Of a stretch of DNA of 64,000 nt, positions 1 through 8,682 are shown piece after piece (position 1 is the stretch's first letter; each line of letters opens with the position of its first letter). The DNA is from Herbidospora sakaeratensis (GTDB taxonomy: Bacteria; Actinomycetota; Actinomycetes; Streptosporangiales; Streptosporangiaceae), in assembly GCF_001570525.1 (NCBI RefSeq), contig NZ_BBXC01000022.1, positions 62,001 through 126,000 on the forward strand, in the 5' to 3' direction. Under the pieces are notes generated by a model. That model did no database searches. It was not told the DNA's origin and saw only the letters and a list, made by a program, of their open reading frames with translations. The translations under genes were made by a program, and so were the position numbers.

Positions 1-1442
1 CCGACGGCGACACCGGCACCAACCTCCACCTCACGCTGCTCGCGGCGGCCGACGCCCTCGACGCGCTGCCCGACACGGCCGACCACGACGCGACCTGGCG
101 GGCCCTCGCCCACGGCGCGCTCCTGGGGGCCAGGGGGAACTCGGGGGTGATCGTCAGCCAGGCGCTGCGCGGGCTGGCCGAGGTCCTGCGCACGGCCGAG
201 GGACGCGCCGACGACCTGCGGACCGGCCTGGCCAGGGCGGCCGAGCTCGCCACGGCGGCGGTGTCGCGGCCGGTCGAGGGCACCGTGCTGAGCGTGCTGA
301 CCACGGCCGCCTCGGCGGTGCGCGACCTGCCCGGCGACCTCGCGGCCATCGCGGCGAAGGCCGCCGAGGAGGCGCGCGGGGCGCTCGCCCGCACGACCGC
401 CCAGCTCGACGTGCTGGCCAGGAACGGGGTCGTCGACGCGGGCGCGGCCGGGCTGGTGATCATCCTCGAAACGCTCGTGGACGTCGTCACGGGCGTCCAC
501 GGCCGGCACGAGGTGCCCGCGCCGGCGCGGCCGGTGATCCGCGCCGAAGACGACGACGCCCACGGCTACGAGGTCATGTACCTCCTGGACGCCCCCTCGG
601 TCGACCGCCTGCGCGAGGAGCTCGACGCCCTCGGCGACTCGCTGGTGATCGTGGGCGGCGACGGGCTCTGGAACGTGCACGTCCACGTCGCCGACGCCGG
701 GGCCGCCGTCGAGGCCGGGCTGGCGGCCGGGCGGCCGCACCGGATCAGGATCACCTACCTGGGCGGGCGGGCCCACGTCCAGGGCGGACGCGGGGTCGTC
801 GCGGTCGCCGCCGGAGACGGGCTCGCGGCGCTGTTCCGCGAGTCGGGGGCCGTGGTGGTCACCCGCGAACCGGGCTCGTCGCCGCCGCTGGCGGCGGTGC
901 TCGCGGCGATCAGGGAGTCCGGGTCGGAGGTCGCGGTGCTGCCCAACGACGCGGCGGTCCGCTCGGTCGCCGCCGCCGCGGCCGAGATCGCCCGGGAGGA
1001 GGGCTCGGCCGTCGCCGTGTTGCCGACGCTCGCGTCGGTGCAGGGCCTGGCGGCGCTCGCGGTGCACGACCCGGCCCGGCGGTTCGACGACGACGTGCTG
1101 GCCATGGCCGAGGCCGCCGCGCACACCCGGCACGGGCACGTCTGGGTGGCCAACCGGGAGGCGATGACCTCGGCGGGGTTGTGCCGGCCGGGCGACGTGC
1201 TGGGCGTGGTCGACGGCGACGTCGCGCTCATCGGGTCCGAGTTGCGGGAGGTGACCGAGGACGTCGTGCGGCGGCTGGTGTCGGCCTCCAGCGAGCTGGT
1301 GACCCTGGTGACCGGGAGCGAGACGGGGGAGGGGCTGGCGAAGGCCGTACAGGACCTGCTGGCCCTGGAGAGGCCCGACGTCGAGGTGGCCGTCCACGCC
1401 GGCGGGCAGGGCGGTTACCCGTTGCTCATCGGCGTCGAGTGA
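1..1442 (+). CDS. DAK2/DhaL-domain protein (FakA/YloV-like), 5'-truncated
   Basis: The reading frame is open from the first base of the window, so the start lies upstream. It begins inside the DhaL nucleotide and metal loop (DGDTGTN at nt 3-23), followed by the GARGNSG motif of DhaL domains at about nt 127-147. The C-terminal half resembles the DegV/FakA-like substrate-binding module. Proteins of this architecture are kinase-like; FakA of Firmicutes phosphorylates fatty acids together with a FakB partner, but the substrate in actinobacteria is not established. The gene usually sits between rpmB and recG in actinobacteria and here recG follows after 34 nt, which supports orthology with that conserved locus. 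An internal GTG at 147 lies within the conserved domain and is not the true start. Confidence 0.88.
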   Translation, partial: DGDTGTNLHLTLLAAADALDALPDTADHDATWRALAHGALLGARGNSGVIVSQALRGLAEVLRTAEGRADDLRTGLARAAELATAAVSRPVEGTVLSVLTTAASAVRDLPGDLAAIAAKAAEEARGALARTTAQLDVLARNGVVDAGAAGLVIILETLVDVVTGVHGRHEVPAPARPVIRAEDDDAHGYEVMYLLDAPSVDRLREELDALGDSLVIVGGDGLWNVHVHVADAGAAVEAGLAAGRPHRIRITYLGGRAHVQGGRGVVAVAAGDGLAALFRESGAVVVTREPGSSPPLAAVLAAIRESGSEVAVLPNDAAVRSVAAAAAEIAREEGSAVAVLPTLASVQGLAALAVHDPARRFDDDVLAMAEAAAHTRHGHVWVANREAMTSAGLCRPGDVLGVVDGDVALIGSELREVTEDVVRRLVSASSELVTLVTGSETGEGLAKAVQDLLALERPDVEVAVHAGGQGGYPLLIGVE

Positions 1443-1476
1443 TTTCTGTCGGCCGGTCGCGGTAGAACTGGGTGTC

Positions 1477-3639
1477 GTGACCAGGTTCGACGAGCCGTTG
1501 AAGCGGGTGGTCGGCGCCAAGACCGCCGCGCCGCTCGAAAGCGCCCTCGGCGTCGCCACCGTCGGCGAGCTGCTGCGCCACTATCCGCGCCGCTACGCCG
1601 AGCGCGGTGAGCTGACCTCGATCGCCTCGCTGGAGCACGACGAGATCGCCACCGTGCGGGGGCGCGTGTCGGCGGTGCAGCGGCGGCCGATGAAGAACCG
1701 CCAGGGCACCTGGCTCGACGTCGAGGTCACCGACGGCAAAGACCGCATCCACCTGGCCTTCTTCGGCAAGGGCGCGTTCGTGGCCGAGCAGCGGCTGCTG
1801 CCGGGCACCGAGGCGACCTTCTCCGGCAAGGTCAACGTGTTCGTCTCGCCGAAGGGCGCGAAACGCCGCTCGCTCACCCATCCCGACTACGTCACCGACG
1901 ATGAGGAGACCAGCGAGGAGTTCGCCACCGCGCCGGTGCCGATCTACCCGTCGGCGCAGAACCTGGCGAGCTGGAAGATCGGCCGCGCGGTCCGGCTGAT
2001 CCTCGACACCCTGTCGCTCGACGACCCGCTCCCGGCCCCCATGCGTGAGCGCCACGGCCTGATCGGCCTGGCCGAGGCGCTGACCCTGATCCACCGCCCC
2101 CGCGACCAGGGCGACGTCGCCCGCGCGAAGAAGCGGCTCAAGTTCGACGAGGCGTTCAACCTCCAGGCCGTCCTGGTACGCCGCCGCATGGCCGCCGACG
2201 CCCTGCCCGCCCAGCCCAGGCCCGGCAGCGCCGACGGCCTGCTGGCCGGGTTCGACGGGCGGTTGCCGTTCCAGCTCACCGAGGGCCAGCGCACGGTCGG
2301 CGACGAGATCGCCGCCGACCTTGGGCGCGACCACCCGATGCACCGCCTGCTCCAGGGCGAGGTGGGCGCGGGCAAGACCGTGGTGGCCCTGCGCGCGATG
2401 TTGCAGGTCGCCGACTCGGGCGGGCAGGCGGCCCTGCTGGCCCCGACCGAGGTGCTGGCCCAGCAGCACCACCGCTCGATCACCGCCATGCTCGGCGACC
2501 TCGCGGGCGGCGGCATGTTCGGCGGCACGTCGGTGGCCCTGCTGACGGGCTCGATGGGCGCCGCCGCGCGGCGGCAGAACCTCCTCGACGCCGCCTCCGG
2601 CGCGGCCGGCATCGTCGTCGGCACCCACGCCCTGCTGCAGGACAAGGTCCAGTTCGCCGACCTGGGGCTGGTCGTGGTCGACGAGCAGCACCGGTTCGGC
2701 GTCGAACAGCGCGACGCGCTGCGCGAGAAGTCGGCGTCCGGGCGGCCCCACGTGCTGGTGATGACGGCCACCCCGATCCCGCGCACGGTCGCGATGACCG
2801 TGTTCGGCGACCTGGAGGTCTCCACGCTCTCGCAGCTGCCCTCGGGCCGCGCGCCGATCACCACCCACGTGGTGCCCGCCGCCGAGAAGCCCCACTACCT
2901 GGAGCGCACGTGGGAGCGGGTGCGCGAGGAGGTCGGGCTCGGCCGCCAGGCCTACATCGTCTGCCCCCGCATCGGCGACGTGGAGGGCGACGAGGGCGAC
3001 CTGACCAAGGACGCCGACGAGCGCCGCCCGCCGCTGGCGGTCGTCGAGGTGGCCGAGATGCTGGCCTCCGGCCCGCTGGCGGGCCTGCGGGTCGAGGTGC
3101 TCCACGGCAAGCTGCCGCCCGAGGAGAAAGACGCGATCATGCGCTCCTTCACCCGGGGCGAGATCGACGTGCTGGTGGCCACCACGGTCATCGAGGTCGG
3201 CGTCGACGTGCCGAACTCCTCGGTCATGATCATCATGGACGCCGACCGCTTCGGCGTGTCGCAGCTCCACCAGCTGCGCGGCCGGGTCGGCCGGGGCGGC
3301 CTGCCCGGCCTGTGCCTGCTGGTCAGCGAGACCATGCCCGGCACCCCCGCCCGCGACCGCCTCGACGCGGTGGCGAGCACCCTCGACGGCTTCGAGTTGT
3401 CCCGCGTCGACCTGGAACAGCGGCGTGAGGGCGACGTGCTCGGCGCGGCCCAGTCGGGCCGCAAGTCGTCGCTGCGCATGCTCCAGCTGCTGCGCGACGA
3501 AGACGTCATCGCCGAAGCCCGCGAGGAGGCCCAGAACCTGCTGGCCCGCGATCCCGAGCTGACCGGCCACCCGGCCCTGAAGGCCGAACTCGACGCACTG
3601 GCGGCGGGGGAGCGCGCGGAATACCTGGAGAAGACCTGA
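1477..3639 (+). CDS. recG: ATP-dependent DNA helicase RecG
   Basis: The 720-residue protein is a superfamily 2 helicase that remodels stalled replication forks and branch-migrates Holliday junctions. An N-terminal OB-fold wedge domain (about residues 1-230) precedes a Walker A motif GEVGAGKT near residue 295, a DEQH Walker B box near 401, the TATPIPRT motif III and the C-terminal helicase motif VI QLRGRVGRG near 600. Family members are usually 680-780 residues, so the length is normal. The GTG start at 1477 lies 34 nt after the upstream stop, and the two genes are probably cotranscribed. Position between the DhaL-domain gene and rsmD matches the conserved actinobacterial order. Confidence 0.97.
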   Translation: MTRFDEPLKRVVGAKTAAPLESALGVATVGELLRHYPRRYAERGELTSIASLEHDEIATVRGRVSAVQRRPMKNRQGTWLDVEVTDGKDRIHLAFFGKGAFVAEQRLLPGTEATFSGKVNVFVSPKGAKRRSLTHPDYVTDDEETSEEFATAPVPIYPSAQNLASWKIGRAVRLILDTLSLDDPLPAPMRERHGLIGLAEALTLIHRPRDQGDVARAKKRLKFDEAFNLQAVLVRRRMAADALPAQPRPGSADGLLAGFDGRLPFQLTEGQRTVGDEIAADLGRDHPMHRLLQGEVGAGKTVVALRAMLQVADSGGQAALLAPTEVLAQQHHRSITAMLGDLAGGGMFGGTSVALLTGSMGAAARRQNLLDAASGAAGIVVGTHALLQDKVQFADLGLVVVDEQHRFGVEQRDALREKSASGRPHVLVMTATPIPRTVAMTVFGDLEVSTLSQLPSGRAPITTHVVPAAEKPHYLERTWERVREEVGLGRQAYIVCPRIGDVEGDEGDLTKDADERRPPLAVVEVAEMLASGPLAGLRVEVLHGKLPPEEKDAIMRSFTRGEIDVLVATTVIEVGVDVPNSSVMIIMDADRFGVSQLHQLRGRVGRGGLPGLCLLVSETMPGTPARDRLDAVASTLDGFELSRVDLEQRREGDVLGAAQSGRKSSLRMLQLLRDEDVIAEAREEAQNLLARDPELTGHPALKAELDALAAGERAEYLEKT

Positions 3640-4126
3640 CCTGGCTCGGTGGGCGGGCTGATCGCCGACGCTGCGCGAGCGCTCGGCAGGGTCGTGGCGT
3701 CGACCTGATCCGGCGTGGCGGTGCGGGGCGGGAGCGGGTGGTCGGCGCCGGTTGCGGCGAGGCGCGGGGGCGGCGGGCGGGGCCGCCCAGGCGGGAGCCG
3801 TAACGGAAGAAGAGTTTCGAAAAGGGAGCGATCCGGGCAGAAGGCTGCCGGGTGGAGGGCCCTGGGTCATAGAAATGACCCAGGGCCCAGCCATGGGACG
3901 GCCTCCCCCCGAATGCCGTCCCCGGCTGGGCCCACCCTCGGGTCAGGTGCCGAGGGCGCCGGCGTGCGGAAGGGCTCACGATCACGCCGGCCGGCCTTCC
4001 CCTGGGTCACCTTGAAGGCCGCACGTTCATAGTGCAGGGCCACGACCACGAACGGAACGACCCTGGCCGTTCCTTCGCCAGGCATTACCGAGCTTTTCCA
4101 TTCCGGCTCTCCGCGACAATGGGCTG
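3640..4126. other. 487-bp intergenic region between recG and rsmD
   Basis: No convincing gene was found. Open frames here encode only low-complexity Gly/Arg/Pro-rich peptides typical of high-GC shadow frames. The one clear structure is the palindrome at 3857-3888. The copy at 4000-4009 (CCTGGGTCAC) resembles a half-site of that palindrome. A promoter for rsmD-coaD is expected near 4050-4120, where AT content rises, but no confident -35/-10 pair can be named. Confidence 0.5.
3857..3888. repeat. Perfect 14-bp inverted repeat with AGAA loop
   Basis: GGGCCCTGGGTCAT is followed by AGAA and then its exact reverse complement. As RNA it would be a very stable hairpin with a four-base loop. No T-run follows on either strand, so it is not a canonical intrinsic terminator. 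It lies 218 bp after the recG stop and about 240 bp before rsmD. It could be an operator for a dimeric regulator, a rho-dependent or hairpin-only terminator, or one copy of a dispersed palindromic element. Confidence 0.6.
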
Positions 4127-4693
4127 GTGACGCGTCTCATCGCCGGAACCGCCGGTGGCAGGCGGATCGAGGTCCCGCCCGGCAGGGGAACCCGGCCCAC
4201 CAGCGACCGCGCCCGTGAGGGCATCTTCTCGACCGTCGGGTCGCTCGCCGGCGTGCCGGAGCGGGTGGCCGACCTCTACGCCGGGTCGGGGGCCATCGGG
4301 CTGGAGTCGCTGAGCCGGGGGTCCGGCCACGCGCTGCTCGTCGAGTCCGACGCCAAGGCGCTGCGCACGATCCGGGCCAACGTCGCCGCGCTGGGCCTGC
4401 CCGGCGCGGTGGTGCGGGCCGAGAAGGTCGAGCGGCTCGTCGCGCGCCCCTGTGAGGGCGAGCCCTACGACTTCGTCTTCGCCGACCCTCCTTACGCCGT
4501 GTCCGACGAGGTGGTCGGAAAGGTGCTGGTCCAGCTGCTGGAGAACGGGTGGCTCGCCGAGGGGGCGCTGGTGGCGGTCGAACGCGAGACCAGAGGGAAT
4601 GATCTGCGGTGGCCCCCCGGCTATGAGGAGGCCAGGGCGCGTCGTTACGGTGAAGCGACCGTTTGGTACGGTCACGCCAACCGGGCCGAGTAG
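4127..4693 (+). CDS. rsmD: 16S rRNA (guanine(966)-N2)-methyltransferase RsmD
   Basis: A 188-residue SAM-dependent methyltransferase that modifies G966 of 16S rRNA on the 30S subunit. The N-terminus RLIAGTAGGRRIEVP and the sequence TRPTSDRAREGIFS are family hallmarks. The SAM motif YAGSGAIGLE lies near residue 50, and the catalytic DPPY of N2-methyltransferases near residue 120. The GTG start at 4127 gives the normal N-terminus. coaD follows after 9 nt, an arrangement conserved through the actinobacteria. Confidence 0.95.
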   Translation: MTRLIAGTAGGRRIEVPPGRGTRPTSDRAREGIFSTVGSLAGVPERVADLYAGSGAIGLESLSRGSGHALLVESDAKALRTIRANVAALGLPGAVVRAEKVERLVARPCEGEPYDFVFADPPYAVSDEVVGKVLVQLLENGWLAEGALVAVERETRGNDLRWPPGYEEARARRYGEATVWYGHANRAE

Positions 4694-4702
4694 GGGGTTG
4701 TT

Positions 4703-5179
4703 GTGCGCAGAGTCGTCTGCCCCGGATCGTTCGATCCCGTGACGAACGGCCATCTCGACATCATTGGCCGAACGTCGCGTCTGTACGACGAGGTCGTCGT
4801 CGCGGTGTTGATCAACATCGAGAAGACGAGCCTGTTCACCGTCGAGGAGCGCATCGACATGCTCCAGGCGGTGACCAAGGAATACGGCAACGTCCGCGTG
4901 GAGAAGTTCCACGGCCTCCTGGTCGACTTCGCCCGCCAGCAGGGCATCCCGACCATCGTCAAGGGCCTGCGCGCGGTCAGCGACTTCGACTACGAGCTCC
5001 AGATGGCGCAGCTCAACTACCGCATGTCGGGGGTCGAGACGCTGTTCATGTCGACCAACCCCGAATACTCCTTCCTGTCGTCCAGCCGGCTGAAGGAGAT
5101 CGCCCGCTACGGCGGCGACGTGTCGGGCCTGGTGCCCGACCTCGTGCTCGAACTGCTGGTCGAACGCGTGCGCGGCTGA
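4703..5179 (+). CDS. coaD: Phosphopantetheine adenylyltransferase CoaD
   Basis: A 158-residue nucleotidyltransferase for the fourth step of coenzyme A biosynthesis: 4'-phosphopantetheine plus ATP gives dephospho-CoA. GSFDPVTNGH at residues 8-17 carries the (T/H)xGH-type ATP-binding motif, and SSSRLKEIA near residue 130 is the ISSTxxR-like loop. Length is typical of the family. The GTG start has a purine-rich Shine-Dalgarno (GGGGG) 6-7 nt upstream. It is probably translated from the same message as rsmD. Confidence 0.96.
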   Translation: MRRVVCPGSFDPVTNGHLDIIGRTSRLYDEVVVAVLINIEKTSLFTVEERIDMLQAVTKEYGNVRVEKFHGLLVDFARQQGIPTIVKGLRAVSDFDYELQMAQLNYRMSGVETLFMSTNPEYSFLSSSRLKEIARYGGDVSGLVPDLVLELLVERVRG

Positions 5180-5254
5180 GTTCCCCGGCGGGCTGGTATT
5201 CTTGCGTTTCGGCCTTGCACGACGGCGGTGATTCGCCATGCCTAAGAGACCAGG

Positions 5255-5812
5255 ATGAAAGTGCACACCCTCGACCCTCGCGCTCCATGGGTGATTTCGA
5301 CCCATGACCTCGGGCGCCGCCCGGGGTCGATGCGCACGATGAAACCCGTTCTCCCGGCTCCGGCGGACGTCGCGGTCGGCTTGATCGGCGTCCCCAAAGA
5401 CGCCGACGTCGAGCTGGATCTCCGGCTCGAAGCAGTGATGGAAGGCGTGCTCGTCACGGGCACGGCGCTGGCCCCTCTCACGGGAGAGTGCTCGCGCTGC
5501 CTGGAACCCCTGACCTCGGATGTCGAGGTCGACTTCCAGGAGCTCTTCTTCTACACGGCGGAAGACGCCGGAGAGGACGACCAGATCCTCGACGGCGAGC
5601 TGCTGGATCTTGAGCCGACCTTCCGTGACGCGGTGGTGCTCGCGCTGCCGCTGAGCCCGGTGTGCAGCGACGACTGCGCCGGTCTCTGCACGGAGTGCGG
5701 GGTCAAACTGGCCGAGGCCGGTCCCGACCACCGCCACGAGACGCTCGATCCCCGCTGGGCATCACTGCGGGGCCTGGTTTCCAACAACGACGAAGACGAT
5801 CAGGAGGCCTGA
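5255..5812 (+). CDS. DUF177 (YceD-family) protein preceding rpmF
   Basis: A 185-residue DUF177 protein. The segment TRELGRRPG-like (here [11 protein letters not shown], residues 16-26) and the block [10 protein letters not shown] are characteristic. Later Cys residues in [11 protein letters not shown] suggest a metal site. The bacterial family is associated with ribosome and 23S rRNA metabolism and sits upstream of rpmF in many phyla, as here, with only 1 nt between stop and start. The ATG at 5255 has AGGA upstream (AAGAGACCAGGATG), which suggests it but does not decide it; the conserved LGRRPG block means the start cannot be much further downstream. The exact molecular role is not proven. 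Confidence 0.88.
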   Translation: MKVHTLDPRAPWVISTHDLGRRPGSMRTMKPVLPAPADVAVGLIGVPKDADVELDLRLEAVMEGVLVTGTALAPLTGECSRCLEPLTSDVEVDFQELFFYTAEDAGEDDQILDGELLDLEPTFRDAVVLALPLSPVCSDDCAGLCTECGVKLAEAGPDHRHETLDPRWASLRGLVSNNDEDDQEA

Positions 5813-5813
5813 C

Positions 5814-5993
5814 GTGGCCGTTCCCAAGAGGAAGATGTCGCGGGCCAACACGCGCGCCCGCAGGTCCCAGTGGAAGACCAGCGCGGTCGCTCTCGTGAGC
5901 TGCCCGCAGTGCCGTTCCCCCAAGCGCCCCCACATGGCCTGTGGCGAGTGCGGTACCTACAACCGCCGCCAGGTCATCGAGCCCAACGCCTAG
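5814..5993 (+). CDS. rpmF: 50S ribosomal protein L32
   Basis: A 59-residue basic protein with a GTG start. It begins [16 protein letters not shown] and carries two CxxC pairs (CPQC at residues 30-33, CGEC at 43-46), i.e. the zinc-ribbon form of L32. The GTG lies 1 nt after the DUF177 stop, which indicates translational coupling, and GGAGG lies just upstream. A strong intrinsic terminator follows 18 nt after the stop, closing this transcription unit. Confidence 0.97.
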   Translation: MAVPKRKMSRANTRARRSQWKTSAVALVSCPQCRSPKRPHMACGECGTYNRRQVIEPNA

Positions 5994-6010
5994 ATCCGGC
6001 GTGACTCCTT

Positions 6011-6052
6011 CGCCGGCCGGGATCGTCAAACGACCCCGGTCGGCGTTATTTT
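6011..6052 (+). terminator. Intrinsic terminator after rpmF
   Basis: A 15-bp GC-rich stem (6011-6025 with 6031-6045; one G-U pair and one mismatch) with a short TCAAA loop is followed by TTATTTT at 6046-6052. It lies 18 nt after the rpmF stop, so it should end transcripts from the coaD or DUF177 promoters before rnc. Confidence 0.85.
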
Positions 6053-6113
6053 GCTCCACAGACGCGTCAATTCGGGCGCGTCTCCACAGCGCGGTGGCGG
6101 TCGTGCCCGCGGT

Positions 6114-6150
6114 CGTGGTGGACGCCGGGTTCAACCCGGCGTCCACCACG
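6114..6150 (+). promoter_or_regulatory. Perfect 18-bp stem-loop in the rnc leader, candidate RNase III site
   Basis: CGTGGTGGACGCCGGGTT at 6114-6131 and its exact reverse complement at 6133-6150 are separated by one base, so the folded RNA would have a stem of about 16-18 bp. It lies between the rpmF terminator and the rnc start, 71 nt before the ATG, and has no T-run. RNase III genes in E. coli and Streptomyces are autoregulated by cleavage of their own mRNA at double-stranded structures. A long perfect stem here fits that pattern, but cleavage is inferred. Confidence 0.55.
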
Positions 6151-6220
6151 CCTTCGGGGCTTCGCCAGAAGTTCACTCCTGCCACCGTGCGGGCGATTCG
6201 CCATGCACAGGAGGAACTTC

Positions 6221-6973
6221 ATGATCGGTAAGCCCGTCGCCGTCGAGATCGTCCGGGACGAACTGGAGACCGTGCTCCAGGTCCGGCTCGACGTGGCGAT
6301 CCTGGAACGCGCCCTGACCCACCGCTCTTACGCCTACGAGAACGGCGGGCTGCCCACCAACGAGCGCCTGGAGTTCCTGGGCGACTCGGTGCTGGGGCTC
6401 GTGGTCACCGACACGCTCTACCGCGACCACCCCGACCTGCCCGAGGGCCAGCTGGCCAAGCTCCGGGCGGCCGTGGTCAACATGCGCGCCCTGGCCGACG
6501 TCGCCCGCTCGCTCGGCATGGGCCGCTACCTGCGGCTGGGCCGGGGCGAGGAGGGCACCGGCGGCCGCGACAAGTCGTCGATCCTGGCCGACACGCTGGA
6601 GGCCCTGATCGGCACCGTGTACGTCGACAAGGGCCTCGACGAGGCGTTCCGGGTCGTCCACACGCTCTTCGACCCGCTGATCAAGCGGTCGGCGTCGCTG
6701 GGCGCCGGGCTCGACTGGAAGACCTCGCTGCAGGAGCTGACCGCCTCCGAGGTGCTCGGCGTGCCCGAGTACCACGTCGAGGAGTCGGGCCCCGACCACG
6801 CCAAGTCGTTCGTGGCGACGGTCCGGGTCGGCGGGCAGGACTACGGCAAGGGCGCCGGACGGTCGAAGAAGGAGGCCGAGCAGCAGGCCGCCGAGGCCGC
6901 CTGGACGGCCATCCGCGCGATGCGCGACGCCCGTGAGGCCGCCGCCGCTGCCGCGGCGGGCCAGGCCGTCTGA
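6221..6973 (+). CDS. rnc: Ribonuclease III
   Basis: A 250-residue double-strand-specific endoribonuclease that processes rRNA precursors and structured mRNAs. The signature ERLEFLGDS is at residues 48-56, the second acidic cluster (DTLEALIG) near 125-132, and a C-terminal dsRBD spans about residues 170-240. The start at 6221 was preferred over an in-frame ATG at 6203 because AGGAGG at 6209-6214 is correctly spaced for 6221. The stop overlaps the mutM ATG (TGATG), so the two are translationally coupled. In Streptomyces the orthologue is absB, a global regulator of antibiotic synthesis. Confidence 0.96.
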   Translation: MIGKPVAVEIVRDELETVLQVRLDVAILERALTHRSYAYENGGLPTNERLEFLGDSVLGLVVTDTLYRDHPDLPEGQLAKLRAAVVNMRALADVARSLGMGRYLRLGRGEEGTGGRDKSSILADTLEALIGTVYVDKGLDEAFRVVHTLFDPLIKRSASLGAGLDWKTSLQELTASEVLGVPEYHVEESGPDHAKSFVATVRVGGQDYGKGAGRSKKEAEQQAAEAAWTAIRAMRDAREAAAAAAAGQAV

Positions 6974-7830
6974 TGCCCGAACTTCCGGAGGTCGAGGTCG
7001 TCCGGCGCGGCCTCGACGTCTGGGTGTCGGGCCGCACGATCGAGTCGGCCGAGGTGCTGCACACGCGGGCGGTCCGCCGGCACGAGGGCGTGCTGTCCGA
7101 CCAGCTCAAGGGCCGCCGCGTCGAGTCGGCCGACCGGCGCGGCAAGTACCTGTGGCTGCCGCTCGACGACGGCGCCGCCCTGATGGCCCATCTGGGCATG
7201 AGCGGCCAGGTGCTGATGCTGCCGAAGGGGTCGCCCGACGAGAAGCACCTGCGGGTCAGGGTGACCTTCACCGACGACGGGCCCGAGATGCGCTTCGTCG
7301 ACCAGCGCACGTTCGGCCATCTCATGATCACCCAGCTGACGGCGGCGTGGGGGCGTACCGTCCCGATGCCGATCGCGCACATCGCCCCCGACCCGCTGGA
7401 GGACGCCTTCGACGAGGCGGCCTTTACGGCAGCTCTGAAAAAGCGAAAAACCGGAATAAAGCGGGCGCTTCTTGACCAGAGCCTGATCAGCGGCGTGGGG
7501 AACATCTACGCCGACGAGGCCCTCTGGCGGGCGAAACTGCACTGGGCCCGCGCGACCGAGACCCTGACCAGGCCGAAGATCTCCGAACTCCTTGCCGCCG
7601 CCCGTGCGGTCATGACCGAAGCGCTCGGCCAGGGGGGTACATCGTTCGACAGCCTGTATGTGAACGTGAACGGCGAATCGGGCTACTTCGACCGGTCACT
7701 CAACGTGTACGGCCGCCGCGACGAACCCTGCCCGAGATGTGGCACGCCGATCCGGAGAGACCCATTCATGAACCGCAGCAGCTACTCGTGCCCCACCTGC
7801 CAGCCGCGTCCGAGGAACGGACGATGGTGA
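6973..7830 (+). CDS. mutM: Formamidopyrimidine-DNA glycosylase (Fpg)
   Basis: A 285-residue bifunctional glycosylase/AP lyase that removes 8-oxoguanine and formamidopyrimidines. The N-terminus MPELPEVE supplies the catalytic Pro2 and Glu3. The H2TH region contains [15 protein letters not shown], and the C-terminal zinc finger has Cys at about residues 253, 256, 273 and 276. It shares one base with the end of rnc and overlaps acylphosphatase by 7 nt, so rnc-mutM-acyP is one translationally coupled unit. Confidence 0.96.
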   Translation: MPELPEVEVVRRGLDVWVSGRTIESAEVLHTRAVRRHEGVLSDQLKGRRVESADRRGKYLWLPLDDGAALMAHLGMSGQVLMLPKGSPDEKHLRVRVTFTDDGPEMRFVDQRTFGHLMITQLTAAWGRTVPMPIAHIAPDPLEDAFDEAAFTAALKKRKTGIKRALLDQSLISGVGNIYADEALWRAKLHWARATETLTRPKISELLAAARAVMTEALGQGGTSFDSLYVNVNGESGYFDRSLNVYGRRDEPCPRCGTPIRRDPFMNRSSYSCPTCQPRPRNGRW

Positions 7831-8093
7831 GGCTCACCGCGTGGGTGCGCGGGCGGGTGCAGGGCGTGGGTTTCCGCTGGTGGACGCGGGCGCGGGCGCT
7901 GGAGCTCGGTTTGACGGGCTGGGCGCTCAACCTGGGCGACGGGCGGGTCGAGGTGGTGGCGGAGGGTCCCAGAGACGCCTGTGAGCGCCTCCTGGAGCGT
8001 CTGAGAGGCTCTGACACGCCCGGACATGTCTTAGGAGTGTCTGAGCGCTGGTCGGACGTCAAGGGCGGTTTGGTGGGGTTCGTGGAGCGCTAG
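7824..8093 (+). CDS. acyP: Acylphosphatase
   Basis: An 89-residue enzyme that hydrolyses acyl phosphates. The family motif [11 protein letters not shown] contains the phosphate-binding Arg18, and [12 protein letters not shown] contains the catalytic Asn36. The ATG at 7824 overlaps the mutM stop by 7 nt. A longer in-frame extension to 7737 lies inside mutM and is not needed. Acylphosphatase upstream of smc is the usual actinobacterial arrangement. Confidence 0.93.
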   Translation: MVRLTAWVRGRVQGVGFRWWTRARALELGLTGWALNLGDGRVEVVAEGPRDACERLLERLRGSDTPGHVLGVSERWSDVKGGLVGFVER

Positions 8094-8282
8094 CTCTTCC
8101 CTTAAACCGCCCAAATGAGGTATATTTACATGTCGACAGTGTCCAACGGCTGATCCTTACGAGGCGTTCAACTTGACCGACTTCGCAGCCGGTGCGACTC
8201 TTGGACAAGAACCACGCGCACCCCTCCCGCGGCTTGAAGTGCGCGAACCAGTCTGGTCACTCAGCGTGGAGGACCCTTAACC

Positions 8283-8477
8283 ATGGCTAAGGCTCTACTC
8301 GGCCACGTCGGCGGTCCTGATCCTCGAATGGTCTCGGAAATGCGTCGCCTCCAGCAGCGCATCCGTGATCTGGAGGCAGAACTCACCCGACTCCAGGAAC
8401 AGAACGAGGCCCTTGCGGCGCAAACTCGTGACGAAGACCTGGTCAGGCTGCAGGATCGCGAGCCGGCTCTCACCTGA
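8283..8477 (+). CDS. Small coiled-coil protein upstream of smc
   Basis: A 64-residue protein with a long amphipathic helix (about residues 15-60; RRLQQRIRDLEAEL-type heptads) predicted to form a coiled coil. No signal peptide or membrane segment is seen. GGAGG lies 7-11 nt before the ATG at 8283, giving a good start. Small proteins of this kind occur between acyP and smc in other actinobacteria, but no function is known to me. It has its own 189-bp leader with an AT-rich stretch (TATATT at 8121-8126) that could be a -10 element. Confidence 0.75.
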   Translation: MAKALLGHVGGPDPRMVSEMRRLQQRIRDLEAELTRLQEQNEALAAQTRDEDLVRLQDREPALT

Positions 8478-8509
8478 GAGACCGGGTTTTCACGAGAATC
8501 AAATTGCAA

Positions 8510-8532
8510 GGGGCGCCTCGTAGGGGCGTCCC
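8510..8532 (+). terminator. Weak hairpin terminator after the small coiled-coil gene
   Basis: GGGGCGCC (8510-8517) can pair with GGCGTCCC (8525-8532, one G-U pair), followed by TCGTCATTTCTCT. The T-rich tail is interrupted, so termination is likely to be partial. It lies 33 nt after the stop and about 150 nt before smc. Confidence 0.4.
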
Positions 8533-8682
8533 TCGTCATTTCTCTCTGAGGCAGATTCCAAGGCGCGCGAACCACAGCCGGCCTTCGGCCGTCCGCGTCT
8601 CGCTTTGGGTTCCCTGACGGCTTTCCCGGGAAGCAGGCGATAGTCTTCCCCGGTACTGTCGGCGCAGGGAGGGACTCCTGAG

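Noticed and set aside
1426-3894. A long open frame on the minus strand opposite recG
   Set aside because: It mirrors recG, encodes Arg/Gly/His/Leu-rich low-complexity protein, and has no recognisable domain. It is a high-GC shadow frame.
5286-5306. CATGGGT-N7-ACCCATG palindrome resembling that at 3857
   Set aside because: It lies within the start of the DUF177 coding region, whose reading ([14 protein letters not shown]) matches the family. Similarity to the 3857 element is limited to TGGGT/ACCCA.
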